From positions 1,443,001-1,507,000 of the forward strand of contig NC_009916.1 in the NCBI RefSeq assembly GCF_000002415.2: 64,000 bases of DNA. The letters are read 5' to 3'. The number at the start of each line of letters is the position of its first letter. Within the stretch, counting starts at the first letter, position 1. Source of the stretch: Plasmodium vivax. Its lineage: Eukaryota > Apicomplexa > Aconoidasida > Haemosporida > Plasmodiidae. The notes beneath the pieces are model-generated. The model ran no database searches and was not told the origin of the DNA. It saw nothing but the letters and a program-made list of their open reading frames with translations. The translations under genes were made by a program, and so were the position numbers. This document shows positions 40,959 through 51,353 of this stretch, in pieces.

Positions 40959-41572
40959 GCGGTGCAGAAGTGGTGTAGAGGCGGTGCGGAAGCGGGAGCC
41001 CAAGCGGGTTCCCCATCGTTATTCCGGTCCACTTGCTTCTTTGCCATTTACCCCTCTCCATTTGGCCCTTTCCCTTTTACCCTTTCCCTTTTACCCTTTA
41101 CCATTTTGGCCCTTTCCAATGCTCTGCTCCCCCACTCCGGAGGGACCCCCTTCTTCGCGGCCGCCGGAACGACTCATGCTGTGCGTCTTTTTCGTAACTC
41201 AATTGCACACCGTGTGTGTGTCCATATAATCCGTTTATTTTTTTATTCTTTTGCTTAACGGGGGTGAGGCGGGACCTCATGGGTGTGCCGACCGTCCCTT
41301 ATCGTCGCAGTATATCCTCAGTACCGCCTCGTACCGCCGCATCCCCTGCTGCACCTGTGGAACTGCCCAGTTGGGGAAACTTTAATTTGGGCCTCTGGGC
41401 CGATCGAGCTACCCTCGCTGAGGTGGCCTCGTCAAGTTAATCGCGTCGGTCCGCCGAGCAAACCGCAGCTGCGATGGCCCGCCGTCTGATACAAAGTAAA
41501 AAGGTGGACGGGTGGGGGGCACAAAAAAAGGAAAAATATAAGGAAAAAAAAGGTGCGCAAAAGGAGACCAAA
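40959..41572. other. Convergent intergenic region between Sec1-family and unknown genes
   Basis: The 3' flanks of two convergent genes. Pyrimidine-rich ccctttcccttttaccc repeats near 41060-41110. No gene recognised. Confidence 0.6.
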
Positions 41573-44167
41573 TTAATCGCCACCGCAACGGTGGGGCACG
41601 GCCCGGCGAGACGCGCCCCCCTCCGGGATGTTCCTCTCCTTCTTGAACGCCTCGATCCATTGGCAGAACTTTTTGTTAACATATTGCGTCTTCTCACTTT
41701 GCCCCCGTTTGTCAAGCAGGCTTGCCTGCCTCTGTTTGGCTCTCTCCATGACGGAGCCGAGGCAGTCGTTCCACTCCTTGAGCAGGCCGTAGTGGAGTTT
41801 CACTCTGACCCGCGGGGGGATTCCCCCTTGGGGGGGCTCATTAGCTACCCCACCAGTTGCACTTGTCGAGGAGGCTGCCACATCATCCGGGAGACACTCA
41901 ACGGGGATGAAATAAAACGGGTCCGAGTGGACATCAAAACAGATGAGGGAGCTTTTCACCCGTTGGAGATGACCACCATGAAGGGGAAGATCCTGGCCAG
42001 TGTGAATACCAATGCTTGCCTTTTTATTTCTAGACAATTCAATTACGAACGGATAATAATTTTTTCTGATCATGATGGCTAGCTGCAGGTTAGACAGTCG
42101 GTCCATCTCCAATCGGTCGTCTTTAAAAAAGGCTATGAAATAGTTGCTGTACAAGTCAGGTGGATTTACTACCTTCTGTAGAACCCCCCTGTCGTAGACC
42201 CTGCAGTAATGAGTATACAGAAGATCGTTCTTAAAGAGCACGTTGCTTTTTAAATGGAAAAGGACGCAGTAGTAGTCATCCCAGTGACCGCTCTGGATGT
42301 ATAGGTAGACGTGCCCCTTCTTCACTATTTGAATGTCATAGATGTCGCTTTCGTGCACCCTTCTGTTTGCGCTGGCCTTCATGTGCTGCGTAATTTTGGC
42401 CTCATCCAATGGGGTTAGTTGGCTCTTCCTCGGGGGGTAGGTCGCATGGAGGTGGGGAGGCGCGTTCGGGGAGGGGTCACTCCCTGGGTGCGCAGCGCCC
42501 TTGGGGGGGTCATCACCAAAAGTGGGGGCAGCCTTACCGCCAGCCGCTACACCAGCCGCTATACCACCCGCTATGCCAACCGGACTGGCGGCCTCCCTCC
42601 CAATGGTGCCCATGGCGGTGAGGAAAAGACCGTTGAGCCTCTCCAGCAGCTTCACCTTCGGGCCGCCCCCCATCTGGGTTTCCTCTGCGAACAGGGACTG
42701 TACTAACTCCAGGTTCGTCTCGTCAAGTCCGCCGACCATTCTACGTGTCCCCATCTGTGGTGGTCGTCCTTCTCTCCTTTGTCTCTCCGCGTGATTATCT
42801 GCAACCCTGTTGGGGGCTGCCCCCCCAATTGGTAGCGACCCCGTGGAGGTGGACATACCGAGAGGTGGTACCTCCAGGGGGTATATCAGTCGCCTGACTT
42901 TACTCAGCTGATTTGATATGTTGTGAAAAACGTCTACGTACTTGTTGTACGCGTGGAGGGAGAGGGCGTGCTTTTCCTCCCCCAATGGGGTTGCGCCAGC
43001 TGTTGGGGATACGCCCCAGGAGGCATTCTTAGTAGAGTTCCCCCTTTCGCCCCAATGGCTAGCTGGAGATACGCCCAAAGAGACGTTCCTAGTATGGTCT
43101 CCTCGTTCGTCCAAATGGCTAGCTGGAGACCCGCCCCAGGAGACATTCTTAGTGGAGTTCCCCCTTTCGCCCGAATGGCTAGCTGCGCCATCCCCTCCAT
43201 CCTGAACACAAATGTCATACAAAAGGATGTACTCGGACCCATCCAGCTCGACAGTCTCCTTGTAGGTCTTCTCCAGAACCTCATTCAGATACGTAAAAGC
43301 ATTTCCATTCGTCTGACAGTTTTTTTTTATCCCCTGGATGATCACTCGTTTGTTGCTACTATGGAGGTTATAACTTGGGTTCTTCACTGCTTCTAACTGA
43401 TTGTTCGCTTCACAGGAGATGTTACATCTATCGTTGTCGTCGCTCCTGTCTGGGTCTCTATTCGTTTCCCCATCGTTCTCGGGGCCCCTTTCGGAATTAC
43501 TCTCCGTCTGGGTCACACCCACCTGATGACTGTCCATCTGGCAACCTCTCACATGAGTGACGCTCTTCTGAGCCAGCTCCTCCGCCTTCTTCCCCCCGTC
43601 AGTTCCATTTCCAATGTATGTAGTGCTGACGGGGGGGTCTTCACAGAGGCTAATAATTTTTGTAGCCTTACAGAGGCTGCTCACCGCATTGGAGGTGCTC
43701 ACCCTGCTGCCCCACTCTCCAGCACCGTTTGTCTTGTTGCTCGCGTGGATTACGTAGTTGGAGCTGATTCTTCCTAGAGCGCAACTTAGCGCGGTTTGCT
43801 GTGTGCATGCGGAGTGGTCGGGGGTGGGGGCGCGCCCCCGCTCCCTCGGCCGGGCGGCTACCTCGGGGCGGTTGGATACGTTGGCTAAGTTTTTCACGTC
43901 TGATCGGTTGGATATGTTCGTTCTGTGTGTGGTTTCAGTTTGGCTCGTTTGGCTTGCTTGGCTTGCTTGGCTTGCTTGGCTCGCTTGGCTTGCTTGGCTC
44001 GCTTGGCTTGCTTGGCTCGCTTGGCTTGCTTGGCTTGCTTGGCTCGCTTGGCTTGCTTGGCTCGTTTGACTTGCTTGGCTCGCTTGACTCGTTTGACTTG
44101 CCTGGCTCGCTTCCCTCACCCCCCCGCTGGAATAGGAACAAATCGTCTCCACGCTCGAAACGCTCAT
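41573..44167 (-). CDS. Plasmodium protein of unknown function with possible split PH-like region
   Basis: Single exon, 864 residues, ATG at 44165-44167. The N-terminus carries a long (SQA/SQT)n tract (residues about 20-75) and the middle a 20-residue repeat (SPASHWGERGNSTKNxSWG). The last 280 residues look globular: GHVYLYIQSGHWDDYYCVLF, CRVYDRGVLQKVVNPPDLYS, YYPFVIELSRNKKASIGIHT and finally LLKEWNDCLGSVMERAKQRQ. A beta-rich stretch with W-x-x-Y-x-x-L and a terminal helix with a central Trp is the layout of a pleckstrin-homology fold with inserts. That is inference from pattern only. No catalytic motif seen. Confidence 0.75.
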   Translation of the reverse strand: MSVSSVETICSYSSGGVREASQASQTSQASQASQTSQASQASQASQASQASQASQASQASQASQASQASQASQTSQTETTHRTNISNRSDVKNLANVSNRPEVAARPRERGRAPTPDHSACTQQTALSCALGRISSNYVIHASNKTNGAGEWGSRVSTSNAVSSLCKATKIISLCEDPPVSTTYIGNGTDGGKKAEELAQKSVTHVRGCQMDSHQVGVTQTESNSERGPENDGETNRDPDRSDDNDRCNISCEANNQLEAVKNPSYNLHSSNKRVIIQGIKKNCQTNGNAFTYLNEVLEKTYKETVELDGSEYILLYDICVQDGGDGAASHSGERGNSTKNVSWGGSPASHLDERGDHTRNVSLGVSPASHWGERGNSTKNASWGVSPTAGATPLGEEKHALSLHAYNKYVDVFHNISNQLSKVRRLIYPLEVPPLGMSTSTGSLPIGGAAPNRVADNHAERQRREGRPPQMGTRRMVGGLDETNLELVQSLFAEETQMGGGPKVKLLERLNGLFLTAMGTIGREAASPVGIAGGIAAGVAAGGKAAPTFGDDPPKGAAHPGSDPSPNAPPHLHATYPPRKSQLTPLDEAKITQHMKASANRRVHESDIYDIQIVKKGHVYLYIQSGHWDDYYCVLFHLKSNVLFKNDLLYTHYCRVYDRGVLQKVVNPPDLYSNYFIAFFKDDRLEMDRLSNLQLAIMIRKNYYPFVIELSRNKKASIGIHTGQDLPLHGGHLQRVKSSLICFDVHSDPFYFIPVECLPDDVAASSTSATGGVANEPPQGGIPPRVRVKLHYGLLKEWNDCLGSVMERAKQRQASLLDKRGQSEKTQYVNKKFCQWIEAFKKERNIPEGGASRRAVPHRCGGD
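43008..43187 (-). repeat. Three exact-period 60-base coding repeats
   Basis: Three back-to-back 60-base units with no length variation, each carrying the minus-strand equivalent of cccaatggctagctggaga. Each encodes 20 residues of the type SPASHWGERGNSTKNASWG. Confidence 0.92.
43935..44108 (-). repeat. Coding SQA/SQT repeat
   Basis: 9-base units (agccaagca type) over about 170 bases encode (SQA)n with a few SQT units, near the N-terminus of the unknown protein. The antisense strand shows a Leu/Ala/Trp-rich shadow frame. Confidence 0.92.
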
Positions 44168-47100
44168 TTTCCCCCTGCTCGAGTTATCTTCCAGCGAACC
44201 AACTCCGCGTCCGTTACATCCATCTGCGAATGGGGGAAAAAGGGGAAGAGATGAGGAGTTGAATAGGCAGTCATGTTAACAAGGGAACGAAGAAGCAATC
44301 GCACCAGCGTTGGCACTCTCGGGAGCATTAGACCATAATGTGCATTGCTACATTTTTATATCTGCAAACGGAGGAACGACTGCACCGATGGGTTAGCTGG
44401 CACGACGCGGAAAACGAGGCGACGCTTCAGACGTGTGCATCCCCTACTGCTCCACTTCGAGTGTATGCCAACTGGGTTAAACGTTAGCAACGTAGAGGTG
44501 CGCACATTCGAAGGGGGACACTACACCAGTTGCGCAATTAGCCAGACGTAAACCGTTCGTCGTTTGGTCTTTATTCCTGTCTGTTATGGTATCTTCGCGG
44601 GGGGGGGGGGGAAGAAAAAAAAAAAAAAAAAAAATTCCCGTTCAGGTGATCTAAGTGCAAAATGGGACAATTTTTTTTTTTTTTTTTTTTTTTTCATTTT
44701 GGCTAGTTCGCTGTTACCTGCACAGTGCAGGTGAAATTTGCATAACTTGTCACTTGCCCTCCGTTAATCTGGTGATTCGTGGTACTGTTTATCCCACCAT
44801 TTAACGTGTTCTCCGCTTGGTGTTTTTCCCCCCCTTTCACCGCACAACTGGCATGCATTTCTTCAAAAGGTGAGTGCCCAATGGGCGGGCGCGCCGCCAT
44901 ACTCGTTGCTTGCCAGATTTGTCGCATCCGTACCTCCTCTCATTCCATGGTGTGTGCTCCCCCTCTTTCGCTTAATTTTTTTTTTTTTTTTATCCCTTAC
45001 CTTTCGCGGGGTGCTCATACTTCGGAGTGACGGCCTCGAGCTCCTCCGTCTGAGTGTGCTTTTCGCGCTGCTCGAAGTGCATTTTGTCAACGTTAAAAAG
45101 AAGAGACAGCGGGGCGAAAATTAAAAAGGAAATTAAAAAGAACAAAAAGGGCCCGAAAAAGTCCTGCACAAATGCTTCCACAATGTGTTCAGAAATCATT
45201 TATGGACGAGGGTGGTGAAGGGGTGCACGAGCTCTTCAGGTGGGGCCACCCCACGCTGAGCTGTGCAGCGAAGTGTGGGCAATGGGAGGGGAGCCAATTG
45301 TGGGCAGGGAAAACCAACTGTAAGCAGCTGCACCCAATTGTAAGCAGCTACAGCCAATTGTGGGTAGCTAAAACAACGTGTATTTTTACACGATGAAAGT
45401 AGACAAACGGGAAACTGCGCGTTCGCGACTAAGCGGTGGGCACTCCCATCTACAAAACACATTTGCGTGCAAGCTCGTGTAGGTGCGCGTGTGCAGAAGA
45501 GTCCTTTGCGAGGCAACGCAAGGGTAAAGCGGCGGCAAAAAAAGGGGGAAAAAAAGAGGAAAAATGAGAAAAAAAAAGAGGAAAAATAAGAAAAAAAAAA
45601 AGAAGAAAAATGAGAAAAAAAAAGAAAAAAAATGAGAAAAAAAGAAACAAAAGAAAAAACACTGGTGGCGCAAGAACTTCCAGCGAGTGGCAGATCAAAA
45701 ATCGGCGATTTGTTCTTCCGCCGCGGGGTGTAGGTTGTTTGGGGAGTTATCTCTTCCCTTAGTTCTTTTTCGTTTGCTTTTTCGTTCCTTTGTTTGTTCC
45801 TTTTGCTTGCTTGCTTTCTTTCTTGCTTTCTTTCTTGCTTGCTTTTTTTTTTTTTTTTTTCACGCCCCGCTGCGCCTACCCCTATGACGCGCCTTTGTGT
45901 AAATCTACGCTGATGGTGTAATTTCTATCGACAATTTTTTTGAGCGCTTCAACCAGTTCGCCACGCGATCGATCGAACGCGACATCTCTTTGCTGCCAGC
46001 AGCCGTGAAAATAGGAAAATGTTGCACAGGGGGGTTTATCCGCCAGCGGGTGCTATACTTTTGTGTTGTTCCAAGTGGGAAGAACTGAATTGACGGGAAA
46101 AAAAAAAAAAAAAAAAAAAAAATACACCGCTTGGGCTGCTTTTCCACAAAGGGGAAGTGGCCCTTTTTTTCACTCCGCGAGCAGCCAAGTGACGCCCCTT
46201 TTTTTTTATAAACTGTTCTTTTAATTCGCGAAAAATTTTGCCTTCGAAAAGGCGTGTCAGTTACACCGCAGGGGGGGAAAATAAAACAACCAGGGAAGGG
46301 AACAAACAAACGAAGCGATCCCCCCACCACCACGGTCGAACCGCCTTGTCGGTGGTCACCCGCCCCTCAGTGTTCCATTTTTCCCTAAGAAGGGAGGAGC
46401 GGCGACAAGCAACGCGGCATGCAGAAGTGACAAACAGGAGCGACACTAAGAAGCGACAGGCGGGGTAATTTCCCCCGCGATGTTCTGTTCTACCCTCCTT
46501 TGTTGTTCTTAACTTTGCCCCTTTTCTTCACCTTTTGTGTTTTGCGTGTGTGTGTTTTTTTTTTTTTTCCCCTCCAACAGTCCGCCGCATCCCAGGGCAT
46601 GTTCCCCACTTCCTTGCGGTGTGTTTATATATCATCCCTCCCCACAGGTGGCCTTTTTCCTACGCCACTTCTTGCCAGCGGGAAGTCTTCCATTTTCGTT
46701 TCGCATGAGGTGTCCTCCAAGGAGCTCCCCCATCACAGGGGAGTTAAAAAAAAAAAAAAAAAAAAAAGATCACCTTGAAATGTTGTGATCACGCTGAACG
46801 GCGGTTAACCCGCTCAGGGGTGGTCGACGTGGGGGGGCGCACGGGATGGTCTTGGCCGCTTCCCTTTTGTGGCACCAAGGCGGAGTTGCATGCGGGGCGA
46901 ACGGCCTGGAAATAAAAAAAAAAAAAAAATCCCACCCACAGTGGTAACGTTAATCATATTCGCAATCGCAATCGCAATCGCGGTAAGGCGGCCCAGCGAA
47001 GCGGGCCAGTAGGGCTCCTCAGCAAGTTGACCCGATGAGTTGCCCCAATGAGTTGCCCAAATGAGTTTCTCCACTAACCTGCCCGCGTGAGGCTGCCCCT

Positions 47101-47586
47101 GATGCAAACACCCCGCCCGGCGGTGACCCCCCAGAAGGGGCTAAAAAGAAGCTTCCCCCCGATGACGGCACGCACGGGACGGGCGCAGAGAGAAGTAATT
47201 AGCAATTTCTCCATTAAAACAAACAGAGCGAGTATAAAAAAAAAAAAAAAAGGGAAACCCTGTAGATGTTGCAGTGACCCTTTTTCTGTTTGGGTACCCC
47301 CCATTTGTGAAGCGCTTTTGAGGCATTTCGCCACACTATTATAGCGGCTTCACTGCTGGTGTGGAGCTCCCACGGTTGATTAGCGGTTCACCCATGGGGA
47401 TGTGCGCCCGATAAGCGGTGCCCAACATAAGAGGTTCCCCTTCTAGATCTGCTTCTCTCTCCCCTTCTCTACCAATCCACGTAGACAAAGGGGGTTGCTC
47501 TTGACCCCGCGGGTGGCATCGCCTACGCCTGGCGCCCCCTTCACCTAGCAGCAGCAGCCAGGAGAAGGCGACCTCCCCCCCGAAGG
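44168..47586. other. Intergenic region between unknown gene and AP-3 beta
   Basis: Divergent 3.4-kb gap. Apart from the possible small gene at 44990-45199, no firm gene is visible. It holds homopolymers (44617-44635, 44670-44694, 46098-46122), an A-rich GAGGAAAAA simple repeat (45535-45660) and 16-base ccaattgtaagcagctac-type repeats (45290-45370). A candidate set of minus-strand exons at 45882-46126 or beyond is described under findings. Confidence 0.5.
44990..45199 (-). CDS. Possible small single-span membrane protein
   Basis: 69 codons, ATG at 45197-45199 immediately preceded in frame by TAA, which fixes the start if the gene is real. One long hydrophobic helix (FFGPFLFFLISFLIFAPLSL) is followed by a charged, GC-rich tail (HFEQREKHTQTEELEAVTPK). 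The codons of the tail are far more GC-rich than the flanking non-coding DNA. A consensus donor (G/GTAAGG) overlaps the last codons, so a further exon may replace the C-terminal GKG; I found no good acceptor downstream. No family recognised. Confidence 0.4.
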   Translation of the reverse strand: MISEHIVEAFVQDFFGPFLFFLISFLIFAPLSLLFNVDKMHFEQREKHTQTEELEAVTPKYEHPAKGKG

Positions 47587-50500
47587 ATGGACTACATCAG
47601 CTTCAACATCAAAGTGCCGCTGCTCGAGAAGGCGGCGACGAACGTGAAGGAGATTATCTCCCACATCAGGCTCAACGATGGGATCTATTTCGACCGAACG
47701 AGGTACAAAAAGGAGGAAATTCTAAACGACCTCAGAAGCAACAATGATCAGAAAAAGATAGAAGCTGTTAAGCGACTGCTCATCGCGCACTTGATGAGGG
47801 AGGACGTCTCGGAATTCTACGTGGAGGTATCCAAAAATATGTCAAATGGGAACCGGACTCTGAAGAAGCTAATATATAATTACCTGTCTCTGCATGCTAA
47901 TCGGAGTGACCACTTGAGCATGCTGACTGTTAACTCTTTTAAAAAGGATATCGCCAGTAGGGACTTTCAAATTCGTGCGTACGCCTTGAGGGCCATGTGC
48001 TCCAGTCGGTCGCTCGAGATGATTGGCGTCGTTACGGATTCGCTTAAGATAATGGCGAAGGATAGATCGTGGTACGTTAGAAAGACTGTCGCGGATGTTA
48101 TCCCCTCGGTGTATAACGCAGACCCGGACCAGTTAGTTCTTTTGAGAAACGTCCTGCTGGACTTGATTGGCGATGGGGAGGTCCCCGTCGTGTCCGCCGC
48201 CGTGGCGTCCTTCTGCACTATGTGTGTGGAGGTGGTTCCCACTGGGAAAAAAACAGATCAGGTGGCGGCCAAGCCGGGGGGAGTAACAGGGGAGAAGCCA
48301 GATGAGGAGACGCCCCTGGATAGAAGCACCCCCGATGGGAGCAACCCGGCGAACCTGCTCCACTGGCTGTCCTTCCTCCACCCGCACTACTACAAGCTGT
48401 GCAGGTACCTCCTAATCATGCACCCCTTCCACCAGACCTACCTCATAGACTTGCTGCTGAAGTACTGCCGGGCGTTTTACCGAGACCCCCTTACGAATGA
48501 GAATGTAAATTTTAAGGAACTTCTTCACTTGTTCAGCTGCTCCGATGGAGAGGAGGAAGCGCCCCCCCCGCCAGTGACCCCCGCGGAGGGGAACCAATGG
48601 AGGAGCCCCTCCCCAGAAGATTACTACGGTTATGCGGATGGAGAGTTTGCGGATGAAGGGCTTGCGGAGGAGCTGAAGCACTGCGGAGTGGACATCGAGC
48701 TGTTCATCGAGAAACTGCTGCTGCTTCTCTCCTCCTGCAGCTACAACGTAGTCATACAGGCCATCTCGTCTCTCTACCACCTGACCAAATTCACCTTTAA
48801 GGATAACATGGTCCATGCCATTATCTCGTGTATTATGAAGAGCTCCATGGAGGGGAACGACCACACGTACGTCCTCTTTATTAGGAGCGTCCAATCGATC
48901 ATAATATGTTTGAAGGAAGACTTCGCCGCGTACCTCTCCTTCTTCTACGTCAGCTCCGTAGACAGCACCGTCAAGAAGAACATCAAAATTGATATGCTTT
49001 ACATACTAACTAATGAGGAAAACAGGCCAGTCGTTTTGGAGGAGCTCCTCCATGCCCTCTTCCAGCCCGGCAACGATAACCTCATCGTGAAGAAGCTGTT
49101 CAGGCACATCACCGCGGTGGCTGTAGCGGATGCCTCTTGTCTCCCCACAGTTATGCATCATATTATTTGTCTCCTTAACTGCACTCTGCAGTTGTATTCG
49201 TTTGAGGCCATTCTCTCGTTGAGGCAGTTACTGAGGCAGAGTGACTCTGAGAGGATCTCCGAAATTACATTTTTCCTAATTCGCATTTTTTTTTCTATCG
49301 GATCGACCGAAGTGCAAACCTCCGTGCTGTGGACCCTGGCCAAGTACCAAAATTTTGCGGACCATTTGCTCATTTTTGACTTGGCTCGCATGCTGGTGAA
49401 GCGCTTCGGGCAGATGGAGGCCGCGCTGAAGGTCCAGGCCCTCCACTTCCTGCTCAAGGTCTGGGCCTACCGGTGCGCCAGTTGGTTCCTCCGCGGGGGG
49501 GAGGCGGCGGGGCAGAAGCGGAGCGGTAAAGCGGCAGTGGAGACGCAAACCGGTGAAGCGCCATTGGAGAAGCGTATCTGGGAGAGACCCGCCGCTACCA
49601 CGAGCGTCTACCAAGAGCAGCAGGGCAAGCTCGCGGAGAGATCGAACAGCCACGTGGATTACGTGGCGCCCCACTTGGAGGACTTCGCCCAGTACGAGCG
49701 GCTGTGCAAGCTGGCCCTCCTGCAGGGGGCCCGCCCTGAGGAGCGCTTCGACATCCGGGAGACGAGTAAATTCTACGCCAACGTCATGCTGAGGGTAAGG
49801 GAGCTGGGCGACAAGGGGGCTCTCAACTGGACCCTGTGGCAGAGGGACCTCTACAAGGAACCAGTCAACGAGTACACGCTTCCCCTGTGCTACTTGAAGC
49901 ACGTTTTTCTAAACACCGGAAGGGGGGATCTTCCCGAAGCGTTTCATCTCAGTAGGGAGGAAATGCAGCATGTGCGGAATTCTCCCGTTGGGACGGCTCA
50001 GGGGGAAGAGCACGACGATTACGGAGAGTACCACTTCGGCTTGGACCCTAACCGCGACGATGGGGACGTCCAAATGGATCTGAAGAACCCACTTGTGTTG
50101 CAGCTCAATACTTTTTCGAGCATCCTCAACAGAAGACTCCCCTCCTACGTGGAGCTGCCCGACTTTGCGGACGAAGATCTGCCCAGAAGCGCCCACATGA
50201 CAAACAGGAAAAAAGCCAAGCAGCCAAAGACGAGCATCTCCTCGAGGGATGTACAGATCAGCTACAAACCCCACTTGAGCAGTGATCGGGTTTTTTCCAA
50301 CCTGGACGAGTTTTACAGGGAGGAGGGAAATCTCGTGGATGGGCAAACTGGCTGCACGCAAAACATGCGGCACCCCACCGGCGGGCTGCTTCCCAACAGG
50401 GGGACCAAAATTCAGGGCGAGGACGACGAGTCGGATGACGAGCAGAATGAAGCCCCCCCCAAAGTAGCCCACACTGCGGATACGTACCTAGCTGGGGAGT

Positions 50501-50601
50501 GCACCTCCGCCAACAGTTTTTCCAAAATGAACGAGCAGCAAATAAACGACATAGAAAAGTTCTTCTTCAGTGATGAGGAGGATTTCCAGGGGGCCGAATG
50601 A
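47587..50601 (+). CDS. AP3B: AP-3 adaptor complex beta subunit
   Basis: Single exon, 1004 residues. Beta adaptins form the trunk of AP-3, which sorts cargo from endosome/trans-Golgi to lysosome-related organelles. The N-terminus has the adaptin trunk pattern: IEAVKRLLIAHLMREDVSEF, LIYNYLSLHA, NSFKKDIASRDFQIRAYALR and AKDRSWYVRKTVADVIPSVY (family: V+KTAAxAIxKxY). A further segment typical of beta-3 is FAAYLSFFYVSSVDSTVKKN with IKIDMLYILTNEEN. The insert between trunk halves (about 215-240 and 320-350) is low complexity. After the trunk the protein is hydrophilic and ends in an acidic IEKFFFSDEEDFQG. The C-terminal appendage (ear) typical of animal beta-3 is not apparent. The beta-3 assignment rests on trunk similarity as remembered. 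Confidence 0.82.
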   Translation: MDYISFNIKVPLLEKAATNVKEIISHIRLNDGIYFDRTRYKKEEILNDLRSNNDQKKIEAVKRLLIAHLMREDVSEFYVEVSKNMSNGNRTLKKLIYNYLSLHANRSDHLSMLTVNSFKKDIASRDFQIRAYALRAMCSSRSLEMIGVVTDSLKIMAKDRSWYVRKTVADVIPSVYNADPDQLVLLRNVLLDLIGDGEVPVVSAAVASFCTMCVEVVPTGKKTDQVAAKPGGVTGEKPDEETPLDRSTPDGSNPANLLHWLSFLHPHYYKLCRYLLIMHPFHQTYLIDLLLKYCRAFYRDPLTNENVNFKELLHLFSCSDGEEEAPPPPVTPAEGNQWRSPSPEDYYGYADGEFADEGLAEELKHCGVDIELFIEKLLLLLSSCSYNVVIQAISSLYHLTKFTFKDNMVHAIISCIMKSSMEGNDHTYVLFIRSVQSIIICLKEDFAAYLSFFYVSSVDSTVKKNIKIDMLYILTNEENRPVVLEELLHALFQPGNDNLIVKKLFRHITAVAVADASCLPTVMHHIICLLNCTLQLYSFEAILSLRQLLRQSDSERISEITFFLIRIFFSIGSTEVQTSVLWTLAKYQNFADHLLIFDLARMLVKRFGQMEAALKVQALHFLLKVWAYRCASWFLRGGEAAGQKRSGKAAVETQTGEAPLEKRIWERPAATTSVYQEQQGKLAERSNSHVDYVAPHLEDFAQYERLCKLALLQGARPEERFDIRETSKFYANVMLRVRELGDKGALNWTLWQRDLYKEPVNEYTLPLCYLKHVFLNTGRGDLPEAFHLSREEMQHVRNSPVGTAQGEEHDDYGEYHFGLDPNRDDGDVQMDLKNPLVLQLNTFSSILNRRLPSYVELPDFADEDLPRSAHMTNRKKAKQPKTSISSRDVQISYKPHLSSDRVFSNLDEFYREEGNLVDGQTGCTQNMRHPTGGLLPNRGTKIQGEDDESDDEQNEAPPKVAHTADTYLAGECTSANSFSKMNEQQINDIEKFFFSDEEDFQGAE

Positions 50602-51353
50602 AAAGTCAACACAAGGGAGCGAGCAGGCACGGGGTGATGCGTTTGCGCGAGCGTTCGCTTTCATTCGCGTTCATTCGCTTCCATGTGAATGTTCGTAAAA
50701 TGTGAAGCGGAGAAGTGTGAACAGGTCAGGTGGGAAGAAAACCATTTTGGCTAGTTTGTTCGCGTTTGCAACTTTATCGCCTGACCTGTTCATATTTTTT
50801 TTTTTTTGCACACATGTTCATACGGGAGAGGGAGAAGTGCTCCCCGAAGCAACACCCACTAAGCATCACAAATGAGTTAATGTGGAAGATTTACTTTTTT
50901 GCAGCACCATGTAGGTTGTGTGTGTGCGTTTTTTTTTTTTCTTCCTTCACGTGCATGGCTCGAAATAAAAGTCAGACGGGCCGATGAACGAGCAACTGCG
51001 GCTGCATCGTTCGGGGGGGGATTGAACCCTCTCGTTGGGTCACCACCGATGTATGGAGCCCTTTCCCCCAAGTTAACGCATCCAAATGGAAGCACCTACG
51101 TGGATTAAAACCTTCCACGGCTACCCCTTATTCACATTGCTATTTGGAAAAAAACATATGCACGATAAAAAGTACCAAAAAAGATATGTATTTATTTTGA
51201 AAAACAAAACGGCGCATCCTACGTCAGGGAAGCGGTGCATAGGGTAGAGGTGTGCCCGGTGTGCGACCAGCAAAGGGGTGTCTTCAAGCATAGTGGTCAC
51301 TCCCAAGCATGGTGGCACTGCAAAGCGTTGCAGTAGTGGGTCCTCACCCCACT
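50602..51353. other. Convergent intergenic region between AP-3 beta and L18
   Basis: 3' flanks of two genes. Contains a perfect 13-base inverted repeat (50718-50730 with 50780-50792) and T-runs. No gene recognised. Confidence 0.6.
50718..50792. repeat. Inverted repeat, possible hairpin 3' of AP-3 beta
   Basis: tgaacaggtcagg at 50718-50730 is the exact reverse complement of cctgacctgttca at 50780-50792. The 49-base loop contains ttttggctagtttgttcg. It lies 117 bases past the AP-3 beta stop and could shape the 3' end. The function is inferred. Confidence 0.6.

Noticed and set aside
43758..44262. Leu/Trp/Ala-repeat + strand frames
   Set aside because: Complement of the SQA repeat of the unknown minus-strand protein.
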